NCBI RefSeq assembly: GCF_000686725.1
Contig: NZ_JMLK01000013.1
Span: 97,703-161,702, forward strand
Direction of reading: 5' to 3'
DNA from: Clostridium akagii DSM 12554
GTDB lineage: Bacteria; Bacillota; Clostridia; Clostridiales; Clostridiaceae
Length of the DNA stretch: 64,000 nt
The translations under genes and the position numbers were made by a program. The notes under the pieces are model-generated. The model was not told the DNA's origin. It saw nothing but the letters and a program-made list of their open reading frames with translations, and did no database searches. Each line of letters begins with the position of its first letter. Position 1 is the stretch's first letter. Positions 33,755-41,855 of this stretch are shown here, in pieces.

Positions 33755-34637
33755 TATAATTTGGATTATTTAATCTTTCTACATATTGATCCATTCCCTT
33801 AAGGGAATTAACAAAAACCCTATTCAAAAGCAATATGTCTGTATTTTTGCCTGCCCATCCATCATTAGTAGTAAATGCCATAGTATATCCTGCTTTCTGA
33901 GCCTCAGCTACTGTGAAATTATTATAACTACCAAAAGGATATGCAATATATTGTATCTTTTTATTTAACATTGTTTCTAACATTTGTTTAGATTGAATTA
34001 GCGTATCTAGCTGTTTTTCACTTGACAATTCACCAAGTTTTTCGTGATTTACAGTATGACTTTCTATATCCATACCATTTTTATCCATCTCTTTCAATTG
34101 CTTAGAATTTAAATATGGACCCGGTTTATCGGTTAATGCTGGAATTACAAATACGGTCCCCCTAAAGCCAAAAGCTTTAAGAATTGGGAATACATTAGTA
34201 TAGCTGTCTTCATAACCATCATCAAAGGTTAAAACAACAGATCTTTCAGGAACAGGTTTATTATTTTGTATAAAGTTATGCAGTTCATCTAAACTTAAAG
34301 TAGTGTACCCATTGTCCTTAAGATACTGCATTTGTTGCTTAAATACATCTACTGGTACCACAGCACTATTATTGGCCTGCCCATCAGCAACACTATGATA
34401 CATAAGTGTTGGTATTATCTTATCATTATGTATTAGGTTGATACCTTTAAATGTCCTTATCGTCTGCTCATCATTTTTATTACTCTTAACTTTTTGCTTA
34501 GGCTTTGCTTTTAAACCCATTTTTTTACTTAAGGCGCTTTTATTCTTATTTGTATTATTCACAGTAACATAAGTTATAGTTCCAATTAAAGCAACTAATA
34601 ATATTATTACACTTAGCTTTTTATACGATAATTTCAA
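33750..34637 (-). CDS. polysaccharide deacetylase (NodB domain), intact
   Basis: A 295-residue, N-terminally anchored NodB-fold enzyme. One membrane span (VIILLVALIGTITYV) is followed by a linker and the catalytic domain. Motif 1 TFDDGYEDSY has the base and metal aspartates, motif 2 SHTVNHEKL supplies both metal histidines (H-x-x-x-H), and motif 3 is YPFGSYN. Substrates of this group are peptidoglycan GlcNAc/MurNAc or surface polysaccharides. The likely start is TTG at 34637, preceded by AGAGGAAG; another TTG at 34670 overlaps the previous gene. It is the downstream member of a tandem duplication. Confidence 0.9.
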   Translation of the reverse strand: MKLSYKKLSVIILLVALIGTITYVTVNNTNKNKSALSKKMGLKAKPKQKVKSNKNDEQTIRTFKGINLIHNDKIIPTLMYHSVADGQANNSAVVPVDVFKQQMQYLKDNGYTTLSLDELHNFIQNNKPVPERSVVLTFDDGYEDSYTNVFPILKAFGFRGTVFVIPALTDKPGPYLNSKQLKEMDKNGMDIESHTVNHEKLGELSSEKQLDTLIQSKQMLETMLNKKIQYIAYPFGSYNNFTVAEAQKAGYTMAFTTNDGWAGKNTDILLLNRVFVNSLKGMDQYVERLNNPNYK

Positions 34638-34666
34638 TTTATCACTTCCTCTTATCACAAATAAAA

Positions 34667-35563
34667 TCAATAATTTTTGTTATTAATTCTATTTTCAAAA
34701 TCGCTCTCAGTATGAGTGGGTCCTATAAATACTCTGCTTAGCTTGAATTGTCCATCGGTTTTATATGTCCATTTCCCATCTCTACTAAGTCCCAGTGCAT
34801 ATCCTGCATTTTTAACATCTTCTAAAGTTTGAGAATTATAACTTCCAAAAGGATATGAAACATAATTAACCTTTTTATTTAATAATTCTTCCAATTTAGT
34901 TTTAGATTCTTTAAGACTAGCTAGTTGGTTATCACTAGTTAGATCCGCAAGTTTAACATTCTCATCTGTTCCACTTTCTATATCCATACCATTTTGTTGC
35001 ATTTCATTAAGTTGACTCGCGGTTAAAAAATTTGAATTTTCACCAATGCTTTTTACAACAACAAATACAGTAGCTTTAAATCCATAACTTTTTAATATAG
35101 GATAAACATTTGAATAGTTATCTTCATAACCATCATCAAAAGTAAGCGCCACAGATTTTTGAGGTATTGGTTTATTATTAATCAAAAAATCGTTAATTTC
35201 GTCCATAGTCAGAGTATGGAAATCATTATCTTTTAAGTATTTCATCTGTGAAGCAAAATTTTCCTTTGTTATTCTTAGTCCACTAGACAGAATCGCTGAT
35301 TGATTATCATCTACACTATGATACATAACTATGGGTACACCTTGATCATTATTCTTCATAGGTACCGTAACTGCGGATGCTACAACATTTGTACTTGTGA
35401 CATTCGTACTAGACGCATTTTCATCACTAACACTATTAATAATTTTTGTGCTTAATGTATCCTGTTTGCTTTTTTTGTTAATATTAACAAATACAGCCCA
35501 AACTATAACTGCCAGTAAAATTAAAAAACTTACCCCTATTATTCTCTTTTCTTCATTTTTCAT
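34667..35563 (-). CDS. polysaccharide deacetylase paralogue lacking metal-binding histidines
   Basis: A 298-residue membrane-anchored paralogue of the downstream gene, aligned over the whole catalytic domain. Motif 1 TFDDGYEDNY and motif 3 YPFGSYN are preserved. At motif 2, where the sister has SHTVNHEKL, this protein has SGTDENVKL, so both zinc-ligand histidines are gone. It is therefore probably inactive as a metal-dependent deacetylase and may bind glycan or regulate. The reading frame is intact and the ATG has AAGGAC-type spacing, so it is not a simple pseudogene. Confidence 0.85.
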   Translation of the reverse strand: MKNEEKRIIGVSFLILLAVIVWAVFVNINKKSKQDTLSTKIINSVSDENASSTNVTSTNVVASAVTVPMKNNDQGVPIVMYHSVDDNQSAILSSGLRITKENFASQMKYLKDNDFHTLTMDEINDFLINNKPIPQKSVALTFDDGYEDNYSNVYPILKSYGFKATVFVVVKSIGENSNFLTASQLNEMQQNGMDIESGTDENVKLADLTSDNQLASLKESKTKLEELLNKKVNYVSYPFGSYNSQTLEDVKNAGYALGLSRDGKWTYKTDGQFKLSRVFIGPTHTESDFENRINNKNY

Positions 35564-35776
35564 AGTTAAGTCCTTCCTAAATATTAATAATAATCACTAT
35601 TTACCATTTAAGTTTACCAAAACAGAACAAAATTATCTATAATTGTTTGATAAAAAATAACATTTATATTTAATATAATGTACTTATCAACATTATACAC
35701 AGTTTAATCCTTAATAACTTGTGGATTTCAAGCCTTTTTATCCATATAAACAATAGTTTTTATTATATCGTTAAGG

Positions 35777-35809
35777 TTATCCACAGTTTTGTGGATAACC
35801 TGTGGATAA
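35777..35809. promoter_or_regulatory. cluster of three DnaA boxes
   Basis: TTATCCACA (35777-35785), TGTGGATAA (35790-35798) and TGTGGATAA (35801-35809) are perfect DnaA boxes in 33 bp; the first two form an inverted repeat (GGTTATCCAC / GTGGATAACC). A weaker box-like TTGTGGATT lies near 35719. No dnaA, dnaN or AT-rich unwinding architecture identifies this as oriC. Confidence 0.75.
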
Positions 35810-35947
35810 TTGATATTGATTTTCAAATGTTATTACTAAATTTATTTTTTAAATATTTTCTATTTATGTATTAACATTTCAAAGAAAAAATAGTATTATA
35901 ATAGTATAAAGAGAATTAATTAATTCTTACGAAAGGTGGGATTTTAT

Positions 35948-36115
35948 ATGAAAAATAATGTTGTGTATGTTGATTTCACCCATAAAAAAGTTTCAAACAA
36001 AAAAAATGCATTTTCCTTGGAACAAATTAAAGAACATATAAAATATCTATTTTATTTTATTCCTAACAAATTTAATAAGTCTAATCGTTCAAAACAATGT
36101 AAACGTATACTTTGA
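35948..36115 (+). CDS. small basic protein, 55 aa, unknown
   Basis: A 55-codon ORF with a very good ribosome binding site (AAAGGTGGG, nine bases before the ATG) and a strong terminator just after. It starts MKNNVVYVDFTHKKVSNKKN and ends QCKRIL, with a YLFYFIPNKF stretch in the middle and net positive charge. The first 15 residues, ending in strand-like VVYVDF, are the most protein-like part. It stands alone between the DnaA-box cluster and ispF. No family recognised. Confidence 0.6.
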   Translation: MKNNVVYVDFTHKKVSNKKNAFSLEQIKEHIKYLFYFIPNKFNKSNRSKQCKRIL

Positions 36116-36131
36116 AAAGATATAATTTACC

Positions 36132-36178
36132 GTTGCTATGTTAAAATGATTAAAAGCATTTTAACATAGCAACTTTTT
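36132..36178 (+). terminator. terminator of the 55-aa gene
   Basis: A 17-bp perfect stem (GTTGCTATGTTAAAATG at 36132-36148 with 36157-36173) is followed by a T-run. Confidence 0.92.
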
Positions 36179-36240
36179 TAATATTTGATATAATAAATAT
36201 ATGACTACAGTTCACTATATACAAATGAGGAGTTGATAAT

Positions 36241-36741
36241 ATGAGAATTGGACTAGGTTATGATGTACATAAATTGGTCACTGAGAGAAAACTTATACTT
36301 GGAGGCGTAGAAATTAATTACGACAAAGGTCTTCTCGGCCATTCTGATGCCGATGTACTTGTCCATGCCATAATAGATAGCTTACTTGGTGCAGCAGCCC
36401 TTGGAGATATTGGTACCCATTTTCCTGACAGTGATTCTACTTACAAAGGTGTAAGTAGCTTGGAACTATTAAAAAAAGTTGCAGATATAATAGACAAGGC
36501 TGGATTTCAAGTAGGAAATATAGATGCAACTATAATTGCACAAAATCCTAAAATGGCTCCCCACATAAAAAACATGAGAGAAAATATATGTTCTTCTCTG
36601 AATATAACCATAGACCAAATAAATATAAAAGCCACCACAGAAGAAGGGCTTGGTTTTACTGGAAGAGGGGAGGGTATATCCTCTGAAAGTATCTGCATTA
36701 TTGAGGACAAACCCACCGCTTTAAGAACAGTTAAAAGCTAA
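36241..36741 (+). CDS. ispF: 2-C-methyl-D-erythritol 2,4-cyclodiphosphate synthase
   Basis: A 166-residue enzyme of the non-mevalonate isoprenoid pathway, cyclising CDP-methylerythritol 2-phosphate. The metal-site residues D-x-H are in GYDVHKL at residues 7-13, the third ligand in [14 protein letters not shown], and the closing signature [14 protein letters not shown] lies near residue 131. Length is typical. GAGGAG precedes the ATG. It stands alone here, not fused or adjacent to ispD. Confidence 0.97.
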   Translation: MRIGLGYDVHKLVTERKLILGGVEINYDKGLLGHSDADVLVHAIIDSLLGAAALGDIGTHFPDSDSTYKGVSSLELLKKVADIIDKAGFQVGNIDATIIAQNPKMAPHIKNMRENICSSLNITIDQINIKATTEEGLGFTGRGEGISSESICIIEDKPTALRTVKS

Positions 36742-36752
36742 GAGTGAAAAGT

Positions 36753-36821
36753 GGCAAGTTGATGAGGATTTTCGGCAATGCCGAATAATTAATAATATAT
36801 ATTATTCCTCATCCACTTGCC
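36753..36821. terminator. hairpin downstream of ispF
   Basis: GGCAAGT-GATGAGGA (36753-36768, one mismatch) pairs with the stretch ending at 36821; an inner hairpin TTCGGC-AAT-GCCGAA lies at 36771-36785. It separates convergent genes. Confidence 0.6.
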
Positions 36822-36863
36822 CATTTTGTTTAGCTTTACTTGCATGAATTTTTTTCCGCCTTC

Positions 36864-37391
36864 TCATCTTGACCTTCTTCTTAATTTCCTCTCTTCTCTT
36901 TGTGAATGAAAAACATCCCAAAAATTAGGCACTCTCATATATACAACTATAGCTCTTCCTATAAACATAAAAGTTAGCCTTACAAGATACGCAGTTGCAT
37001 AATCTAGTCCTATGTCTTGAGGCAAGCTTGTAATTAAATGACTTAATATCATTCTTATAGGAAGTGATATTATTAGAAAAAGAAGCATTTGCCATCCACC
37101 TTTTATATAAAGATTTCCGTCTTCTTTTGGGTATATATTTGTAATGAATCCAGCAATAACACCACATATTAATCCAATTACTATAAGCATTAATATCCCT
37201 GGAGCTATTTCTCCAATGCCACCTCTTATTTTTTGAAGTGTTGAAATTGTAAGCCATATCAAGATTATTGGTAAAAAAATATACTTTTTTGCTTTAAATC
37301 TTCTTTCAACGACTTGAATATATATCATGTATAAGATCAATGCAACTACAATTATAGTGTTTGTTAATGATATTCCTTGAAAATTACCCAT
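36864..37391 (-). CDS. multi-pass membrane protein, unknown (CcdC/DUF1453-like layout)
   Basis: A 175-residue protein with five hydrophobic spans (residues about 10-24, 40-52, 64-85, 100-116 and 138-152), the motif VVERRFKAKKY after the first span and a basic tail EERKLRRRSR. Size and topology resemble CcdC/DUF1453 proteins, but I am not certain of the family. It is single, convergent with ispF. Confidence 0.6.
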   Translation of the reverse strand: MGNFQGISLTNTIIVVALILYMIYIQVVERRFKAKKYIFLPIILIWLTISTLQKIRGGIGEIAPGILMLIVIGLICGVIAGFITNIYPKEDGNLYIKGGWQMLLFLIISLPIRMILSHLITSLPQDIGLDYATAYLVRLTFMFIGRAIVVYMRVPNFWDVFHSQREERKLRRRSR

Positions 37392-37730
37392 ACAGTTATC
37401 ACCCCACCAATTTTATATATTTATAATAATCTAATATTTTAAATTTTTATAGTTACATATGTCATTTTATTATATTACATGTGTAACTCACTGTTTTTTT
37501 GTCTTAAAACTAAATTTAATAGCAGCGTAAAATGTAAATTGAATAATAATTCTTATAAAAAATCGGAATCTATGGAAGGATTCATATAGTAAATGATATT
37601 ATTAGAAAAAGAAGGCACATAGATTTTAGGTATAAATCCATGTGCCTTCTTTTATAATTGAGTTTTCCCACTGCAAAAGGAAAAACTCGTCACTAGCCCT
37701 TATCTTTTAACTTTTTCTCATATGTGTTTA
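37392..37730. other. non-coding stretch with terminator
   Basis: Contains the EAL gene terminator (37607-37653) and otherwise AT-rich DNA. A 21-nt string beginning TGATATTATTAG near 37594 also occurs inside the preceding gene near 37065; probably chance. Confidence 0.4.
37607..37653. terminator. terminator downstream of the EAL gene
   Basis: AAAAGAAGGCACAT (37607-37620) pairs with ATGTGCCTTCTTTT (37640-37653); usable in both directions. Confidence 0.8.
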
Positions 37731-38981
37731 TTAAGCATTTATGCTATCAGGATTAAAATCTATACAGATAATATAGCTTTTTTTAGCGCTATCTTTAAAT
37801 GAAGAAGAAATTGTTATACAGAGATTCCCTGTTGCCATTGATACGTATGGCTCTGTTACATACTTGTTTAAACTCATACTTCTTAAAAAGTAATAATATT
37901 TTTTTAAAGAATGATCTGTTCCCTTTTTAGCTGGCTGGAAAATAAGAGCTTTTTGGGATATCATATTTTTACACCTTGTAGCTGTATTTGTGACTTGCTC
38001 TCCGGCATCATTTAGTATATATACACATTCAAGTACGGGGTATTCATCCACAGTGCCTTCTATTATTGAATCAAATTCAGCTTTCTTTGTATTTTCAAGC
38101 CTAACAATAATGCCATTTATTATTTCATCATACTTTTTATGTGATTGTTCTTTAGCGTCTATTTCTTCAGACATATATGCCTTATAATCAATGCCCATTT
38201 TTTCAATCCGGTCTTTTAAGTTGGTTTTTCCTACTTTATCAGACGGTATTGGTTCAGAGAATGCTCTTCCTTGAATCATATCTGCACCTAGTTCCATAAC
38301 TACCATAGCTTCTGCCTCTGTTTCTACATCTTCTGCTATTACAAGTGCTCCTACCTTTTTAGATAAGTTTACAAGAGATTTAAATATTTCTTGCTTATAA
38401 TAATTATAGCTTATATCTTTAGTTATCACGCTGTTAATCTTTATTATATCAGGTTCTACATAAGAAATTCTATCAAGATTTGCAAAACCTGAGCCTAAGT
38501 CTTTAAGACCAATTAAAAAGCCCTTATTTCTGTAAAAATTAATAAAATTTTGCATAGCCTCTATATCATCAATCTTTTCTTCAACAATTTCAAGAACTAT
38601 ATTTCTTGGCTCAATTCCATAATCATTGACAACATTCATCAAAATACCGGAACCGATATATTTATCTATTATAGATATATTTATATCTATAAATAATAAT
38701 ATTTCCTTGTTTTTTTCATATATGTCTAAAAAACTTTCCATGGATTTTTCTCTATAAAGTCTATCTAGTTCTATTGCTTCCCCTTCTTTAAGTTCGTACT
38801 GTCCTAATTCATCCTTAGAAACAATATTTCCATTTGCATCTGGAAAACCTACAAGTATAGCTTCAAGACCAATAACAGCTTTTTTTATTATAGATACAAC
38901 TGGCTCAAAATTTAACTCTAAATTTCTGTCCTCTGTTATCTTATTTATATTCAAACCTATGTTTTCTTTTCTAGTACCCAA
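37731..38981 (-). CDS. YkuI-like EAL domain protein with degenerate active site
   Basis: A 416-residue cytosolic protein: an EAL domain (about residues 20-250) and a C-terminal PAS/Cache-like domain of the YkuI_C kind. Compared with active c-di-GMP phosphodiesterases, the EAL motif reads EAILVG, the NIS and VLEIVEE positions are kept, but the DDFG motif reads LKDLGSG (first metal Asp replaced by Lys) and the K-I-D motif reads IKINS. The EDVETEAEAM and MIQGRAFSEP segments are conserved. c-di-GMP binding without efficient hydrolysis is likely, as proposed for other degenerate EAL receptors. Confidence 0.88.
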   Translation of the reverse strand: MGTRKENIGLNINKITEDRNLELNFEPVVSIIKKAVIGLEAILVGFPDANGNIVSKDELGQYELKEGEAIELDRLYREKSMESFLDIYEKNKEILLFIDINISIIDKYIGSGILMNVVNDYGIEPRNIVLEIVEEKIDDIEAMQNFINFYRNKGFLIGLKDLGSGFANLDRISYVEPDIIKINSVITKDISYNYYKQEIFKSLVNLSKKVGALVIAEDVETEAEAMVVMELGADMIQGRAFSEPIPSDKVGKTNLKDRIEKMGIDYKAYMSEEIDAKEQSHKKYDEIINGIIVRLENTKKAEFDSIIEGTVDEYPVLECVYILNDAGEQVTNTATRCKNMISQKALIFQPAKKGTDHSLKKYYYFLRSMSLNKYVTEPYVSMATGNLCITISSSFKDSAKKSYIICIDFNPDSINA

Positions 38982-39114
38982 AGTTTAACACACCTCTTTC
39001 TTAAATATACTCTAATTATATTATATTTGTCCAGGAACCTGCATGCAAGATTATTTGTATTTTAAAACTGTCAAATAACAAACTTTTTATTAAATTGTAC
39101 TACAAAATAGTCAT

Positions 39115-39155
39115 TTAGTACAATTTTGAAAAAATTTTTTTCAAAATTGTACTAA
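39115..39155. repeat. 41-nt perfect palindrome
   Basis: TTAGTACAATTTTGAAAAAA (39115-39134) is mirrored exactly by its complement at 39136-39155 around a single central base. It lies directly downstream of a second perfect palindrome that terminates the DUF2922 gene. Confidence 0.75.
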
Positions 39156-39160
39156 AAAAA

Positions 39161-39205
39161 TAATTAATAGGTCAGAACAAATTTTTTGTTCTGACCTATT
39201 AATTA
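39161..39205 (-). terminator. terminator of the DUF1659/DUF2922 operon
   Basis: A 21-bp perfect stem (39161-39181 with 39185-39205, core ATAGGTCAGAACAAA) includes the DUF2922 stop codon and is followed on the minus strand by T-rich sequence. Confidence 0.85.
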
Positions 39206-39421
39206 TTTTACTGTTAAGATAGTAATATTTTTATCTGTCAATTCAGCAGAATCTATCGCTTTTAAGTTTCCGCTACTAGTAGCAAACAAATTTTTTGATA
39301 AAATTGTATTCATAGCACTTGCTACATCTTGGCCGCTAACATCATCTTTTACATTATTCAATTTAAAAGTAACCTTTTTACCACCGTCAGTGGTAAATAT
39401 CATTGCTAAACTCTTTGCCAT
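39203..39421 (-). CDS. DUF2922 family small protein
   Basis: A 72-residue protein with the DUF2922 pattern: AMIFTTDGGKKVTFKLNN, then VKDDVSGQDVASAMN and the terminal SAELTDKNITIL. The family is small, widespread in clostridia and bacilli and of unknown function. AGGAGGTGAG precedes the ATG. Partner of the DUF1659 gene 31 bp upstream, a very common pairing. Confidence 0.88.
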   Translation of the reverse strand: MAKSLAMIFTTDGGKKVTFKLNNVKDDVSGQDVASAMNTILSKNLFATSSGNLKAIDSAELTDKNITILTVK

Positions 39422-39452
39422 TTTCTCACCTCCTATATTTTAGAATATAAAT

Positions 39453-39677
39453 TTATTGATTTGTTATTACGTTATTGTCAACTCTTTCAATGCTAACAAC
39501 TGGATAGATTAAAAGTGTTCCAAGTGCTGCTGCTACAGCATAGATGTCATCATTGGTTACTGCTGAATTTAATTTAGGGAATTTGTCACTTTTAATTACA
39601 TCTTTGCCATTTGCATTCTGACCAGTTTTATAATTAATTTGTAACGTGCTCTTTGATATTGCTGAACTTGTTGCCAT
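39453..39677 (-). CDS. DUF1659 family small protein
   Basis: A 74-residue protein: SSAISKSTLQINYKTGQNA, KLNSAVTNDDIYAVAAAL and PVVSIERVDNNVI fit DUF1659, unknown function. The ATG at 39677 is 9 nt from AAAGGAG; the in-frame ATG three codons earlier overlaps that site. Forms a two-gene unit with the DUF2922 gene. Confidence 0.88.
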   Translation of the reverse strand: MATSSAISKSTLQINYKTGQNANGKDVIKSDKFPKLNSAVTNDDIYAVAAALGTLLIYPVVSIERVDNNVITNQ

Positions 39678-39746
39678 ATTTATCATCTCCTTTCACTAAC
39701 TAAGTATTCAGTTTTAAAAATGTTTGACTAAATACAGAAAAAAATA

Positions 39747-39795
39747 AGGATGTAAGTAGACTGTTTTTACACTCTACTTACATCCTATCCTGTCA
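39747..39795 (-). terminator. terminator of the 646-aa gene
   Basis: AGGATGTAAGTAGA (39747-39760) pairs with TCTACTTACATCCT (39773-39786); on the minus strand a T-run follows. Confidence 0.88.
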
Positions 39796-39806
39796 CTTGT
39801 TTTTCA

Positions 39807-41747
39807 CTAGTACCGTGTTTTGGAACTTGATATTTTAGTTACCATCCTCTCAAAGTTTCCTGGTAGCTGTTTTCTTATTTCTTTTATCATCTTTCGCATA
39901 GTCCTGTTCTGTATTTTAGAAAACAGTTTGCTAAACGAAGCATTTTTAAATGCTTCTCTATCAAATTCATAAAAATATGAAAATAGCCCACTTTTAAATC
40001 TATTTTGTACCATTTGTTCATTTAACTCAATAAAATTATCTGAAACCCACGCTATATATTGCCTGGCCATATCAGCACTTTCATTTTCATAAATAAAACC
40101 CATTAAACTATCTACATTATATAAAACAATATTATTTAAATATACGGCTTGCTCTACGAAACCTACCATTATCTTCCTAAAATATTTCTCGTTAATTTTA
40201 TCTTTGTAATAATTTTGAATTTGATTTTCTACATTAAACATTTCTTCTGTGCTCAAAGAACAAATAAAATTTTCTATTTCTTTTAATTTAATAATTGTAT
40301 CCTCACTAAAAAGCCCTTGCAAGTAATAAATAGTTTCACATTTTTTATCTTCTTTTTCAAAATCCTGAAGATCTATTGCCAAAATATTTTCATAAGTAAC
40401 CCTAGTTAAATCTATAGACTCTACAGTATATACATATATCTTATTTTTTATTTTATTTTCAAACTCAATATACTTGTCTTCATCCTCTTTAGTAGGACAT
40501 AACTTTTCAAAGTCTTTTAGATAATTATATATTATAGTATAATCGTCTGCTTTTCTATCTTTTGTTTCAGATATATCTATTAATTTGTTTTGAATATACT
40601 CCACAAAAAAATCCATATTTATTACCTTAGGTGAAGTTTTTGCCCAAAAACTTACATGATTTAAAATACCATCTAATTCTTTAGCATCTTCTAGTTCATC
40701 TAATATATACCACTTAAGTATATCCTCTACAAACTGATCATTTACAAATAAAATATCTATGAGTTTTCTGAAGACTAAGGGATTTGTATTAGCCTTTAAA
40801 AAAATACGCTTAACATAATCTAGCTTTCCTGAACTTTTACCATCTGCTATAACTAACAATAGATAAGCATTTATCACTTTTTTAATATTTTCCCCAGTGA
40901 GATCATCAAAATATTTATCAATATAATTATAAAAATTTAATATTATGTCAACAATTTGCTCAGATGGATTATACAGATCTCTATTGTTTTTTTTACTTTT
41001 AAATTCTTCTTCAAGTATATTCGCAAAAAACACAGCATAGTTTTTTTGCCCAGTACCTTCATCTGAATTTATTATTTTTTCATAAAGTTCTTTCAATAAA
41101 CCTACTCTTTGCTCTTCATCTATTTTTTCTCTGTTTTCATTTAAATTAAATATTGTGCTTATTTTATCGTATTCACCAAGGGAAAATTTATTATACACAA
41201 CAGTGCTGGCAATCAACATAAAATCTATTAATTTTTCTCTCCTGTTTATGCTTTCAAAAACCAATTCTAGATATTCAGATTTAATACTTAAATCTTTCAG
41301 TATAAAACTCTGTGATTTAAAATCAAAAAAGTAAACATCCTGGATTTTTTTTAATTTTTTCTTGTTTTTTTCTTTATAGATAGTAATTTGATCTTTCTTT
41401 GCAGAAAAATTTATTATTTCAACCATTTCATCTGGCATACATATTTTTATATATATAAGAAGGCTCAATACATATTGATTAATATGTATTATATTTTCGT
41501 TAAAAACTATAACAATCTTAGCATTTTCATTCACAACTCTAAAACATGCAGCTAATATATATTTAAAATCCGTCGGATTTAAATAAGACTTGGCAAAGAA
41601 TTTTTCCTTTGAATCAATACGTCCGTCAGCCCTTTTCTCATCAATATTGCTAAGCTCTGTACCATCCCATTGAAAAAGTTGCTGACCTTCTTCATTTAGT
41701 TTAATACTCTTGGCTTCATCATTTGATTTTCTACCAAATATATTCAT
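39807..41747 (-). CDS. hypothetical protein, 646 aa
   Basis: No family recognised. A soluble, acidic/lysine-rich, largely helical protein without signal or membrane segments. The N-terminal 170 residues look alpha/beta (AKIVIVFNENIIHINQYVLS, DVYFFDFKSQSFILKDL) and the rest resembles an extended helical-repeat scaffold. The absence of cysteine motifs, P-loops or nuclease signatures argues against an enzyme of a common class. It stands alone with its own terminator, between the DUF1659 gene and an ABC exporter operon. A role in a large complex is possible but unsupported. Confidence 0.65.
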   Translation of the reverse strand: MNIFGRKSNDEAKSIKLNEEGQQLFQWDGTELSNIDEKRADGRIDSKEKFFAKSYLNPTDFKYILAACFRVVNENAKIVIVFNENIIHINQYVLSLLIYIKICMPDEMVEIINFSAKKDQITIYKEKNKKKLKKIQDVYFFDFKSQSFILKDLSIKSEYLELVFESINRREKLIDFMLIASTVVYNKFSLGEYDKISTIFNLNENREKIDEEQRVGLLKELYEKIINSDEGTGQKNYAVFFANILEEEFKSKKNNRDLYNPSEQIVDIILNFYNYIDKYFDDLTGENIKKVINAYLLLVIADGKSSGKLDYVKRIFLKANTNPLVFRKLIDILFVNDQFVEDILKWYILDELEDAKELDGILNHVSFWAKTSPKVINMDFFVEYIQNKLIDISETKDRKADDYTIIYNYLKDFEKLCPTKEDEDKYIEFENKIKNKIYVYTVESIDLTRVTYENILAIDLQDFEKEDKKCETIYYLQGLFSEDTIIKLKEIENFICSLSTEEMFNVENQIQNYYKDKINEKYFRKIMVGFVEQAVYLNNIVLYNVDSLMGFIYENESADMARQYIAWVSDNFIELNEQMVQNRFKSGLFSYFYEFDREAFKNASFSKLFSKIQNRTMRKMIKEIRKQLPGNFERMVTKISSSKTRY

Positions 41748-41855
41748 TAAAATATCATCCTTAAAATTATTTTTGTATATTCAATAATCTAATTATACAT
41801 AACAATTATGAACTAATCATTATGTTTTTATAATTAAGATGATATTTTGTATTAT

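Noticed and set aside
35777..35809. Replication origin
   Set aside because: DnaA boxes alone; no dnaA/dnaN, rpmH or clear unwinding element nearby.
37065..37615. 21-nt direct repeat (TGATATTATTAG...) inside a gene and in the next intergenic region
   Set aside because: Very A/T-rich and without flanking similarity; chance is adequate.
39115..39205. CRISPR-like repeats
   Set aside because: Two unrelated palindromes without spacing or further copies; no cas genes.
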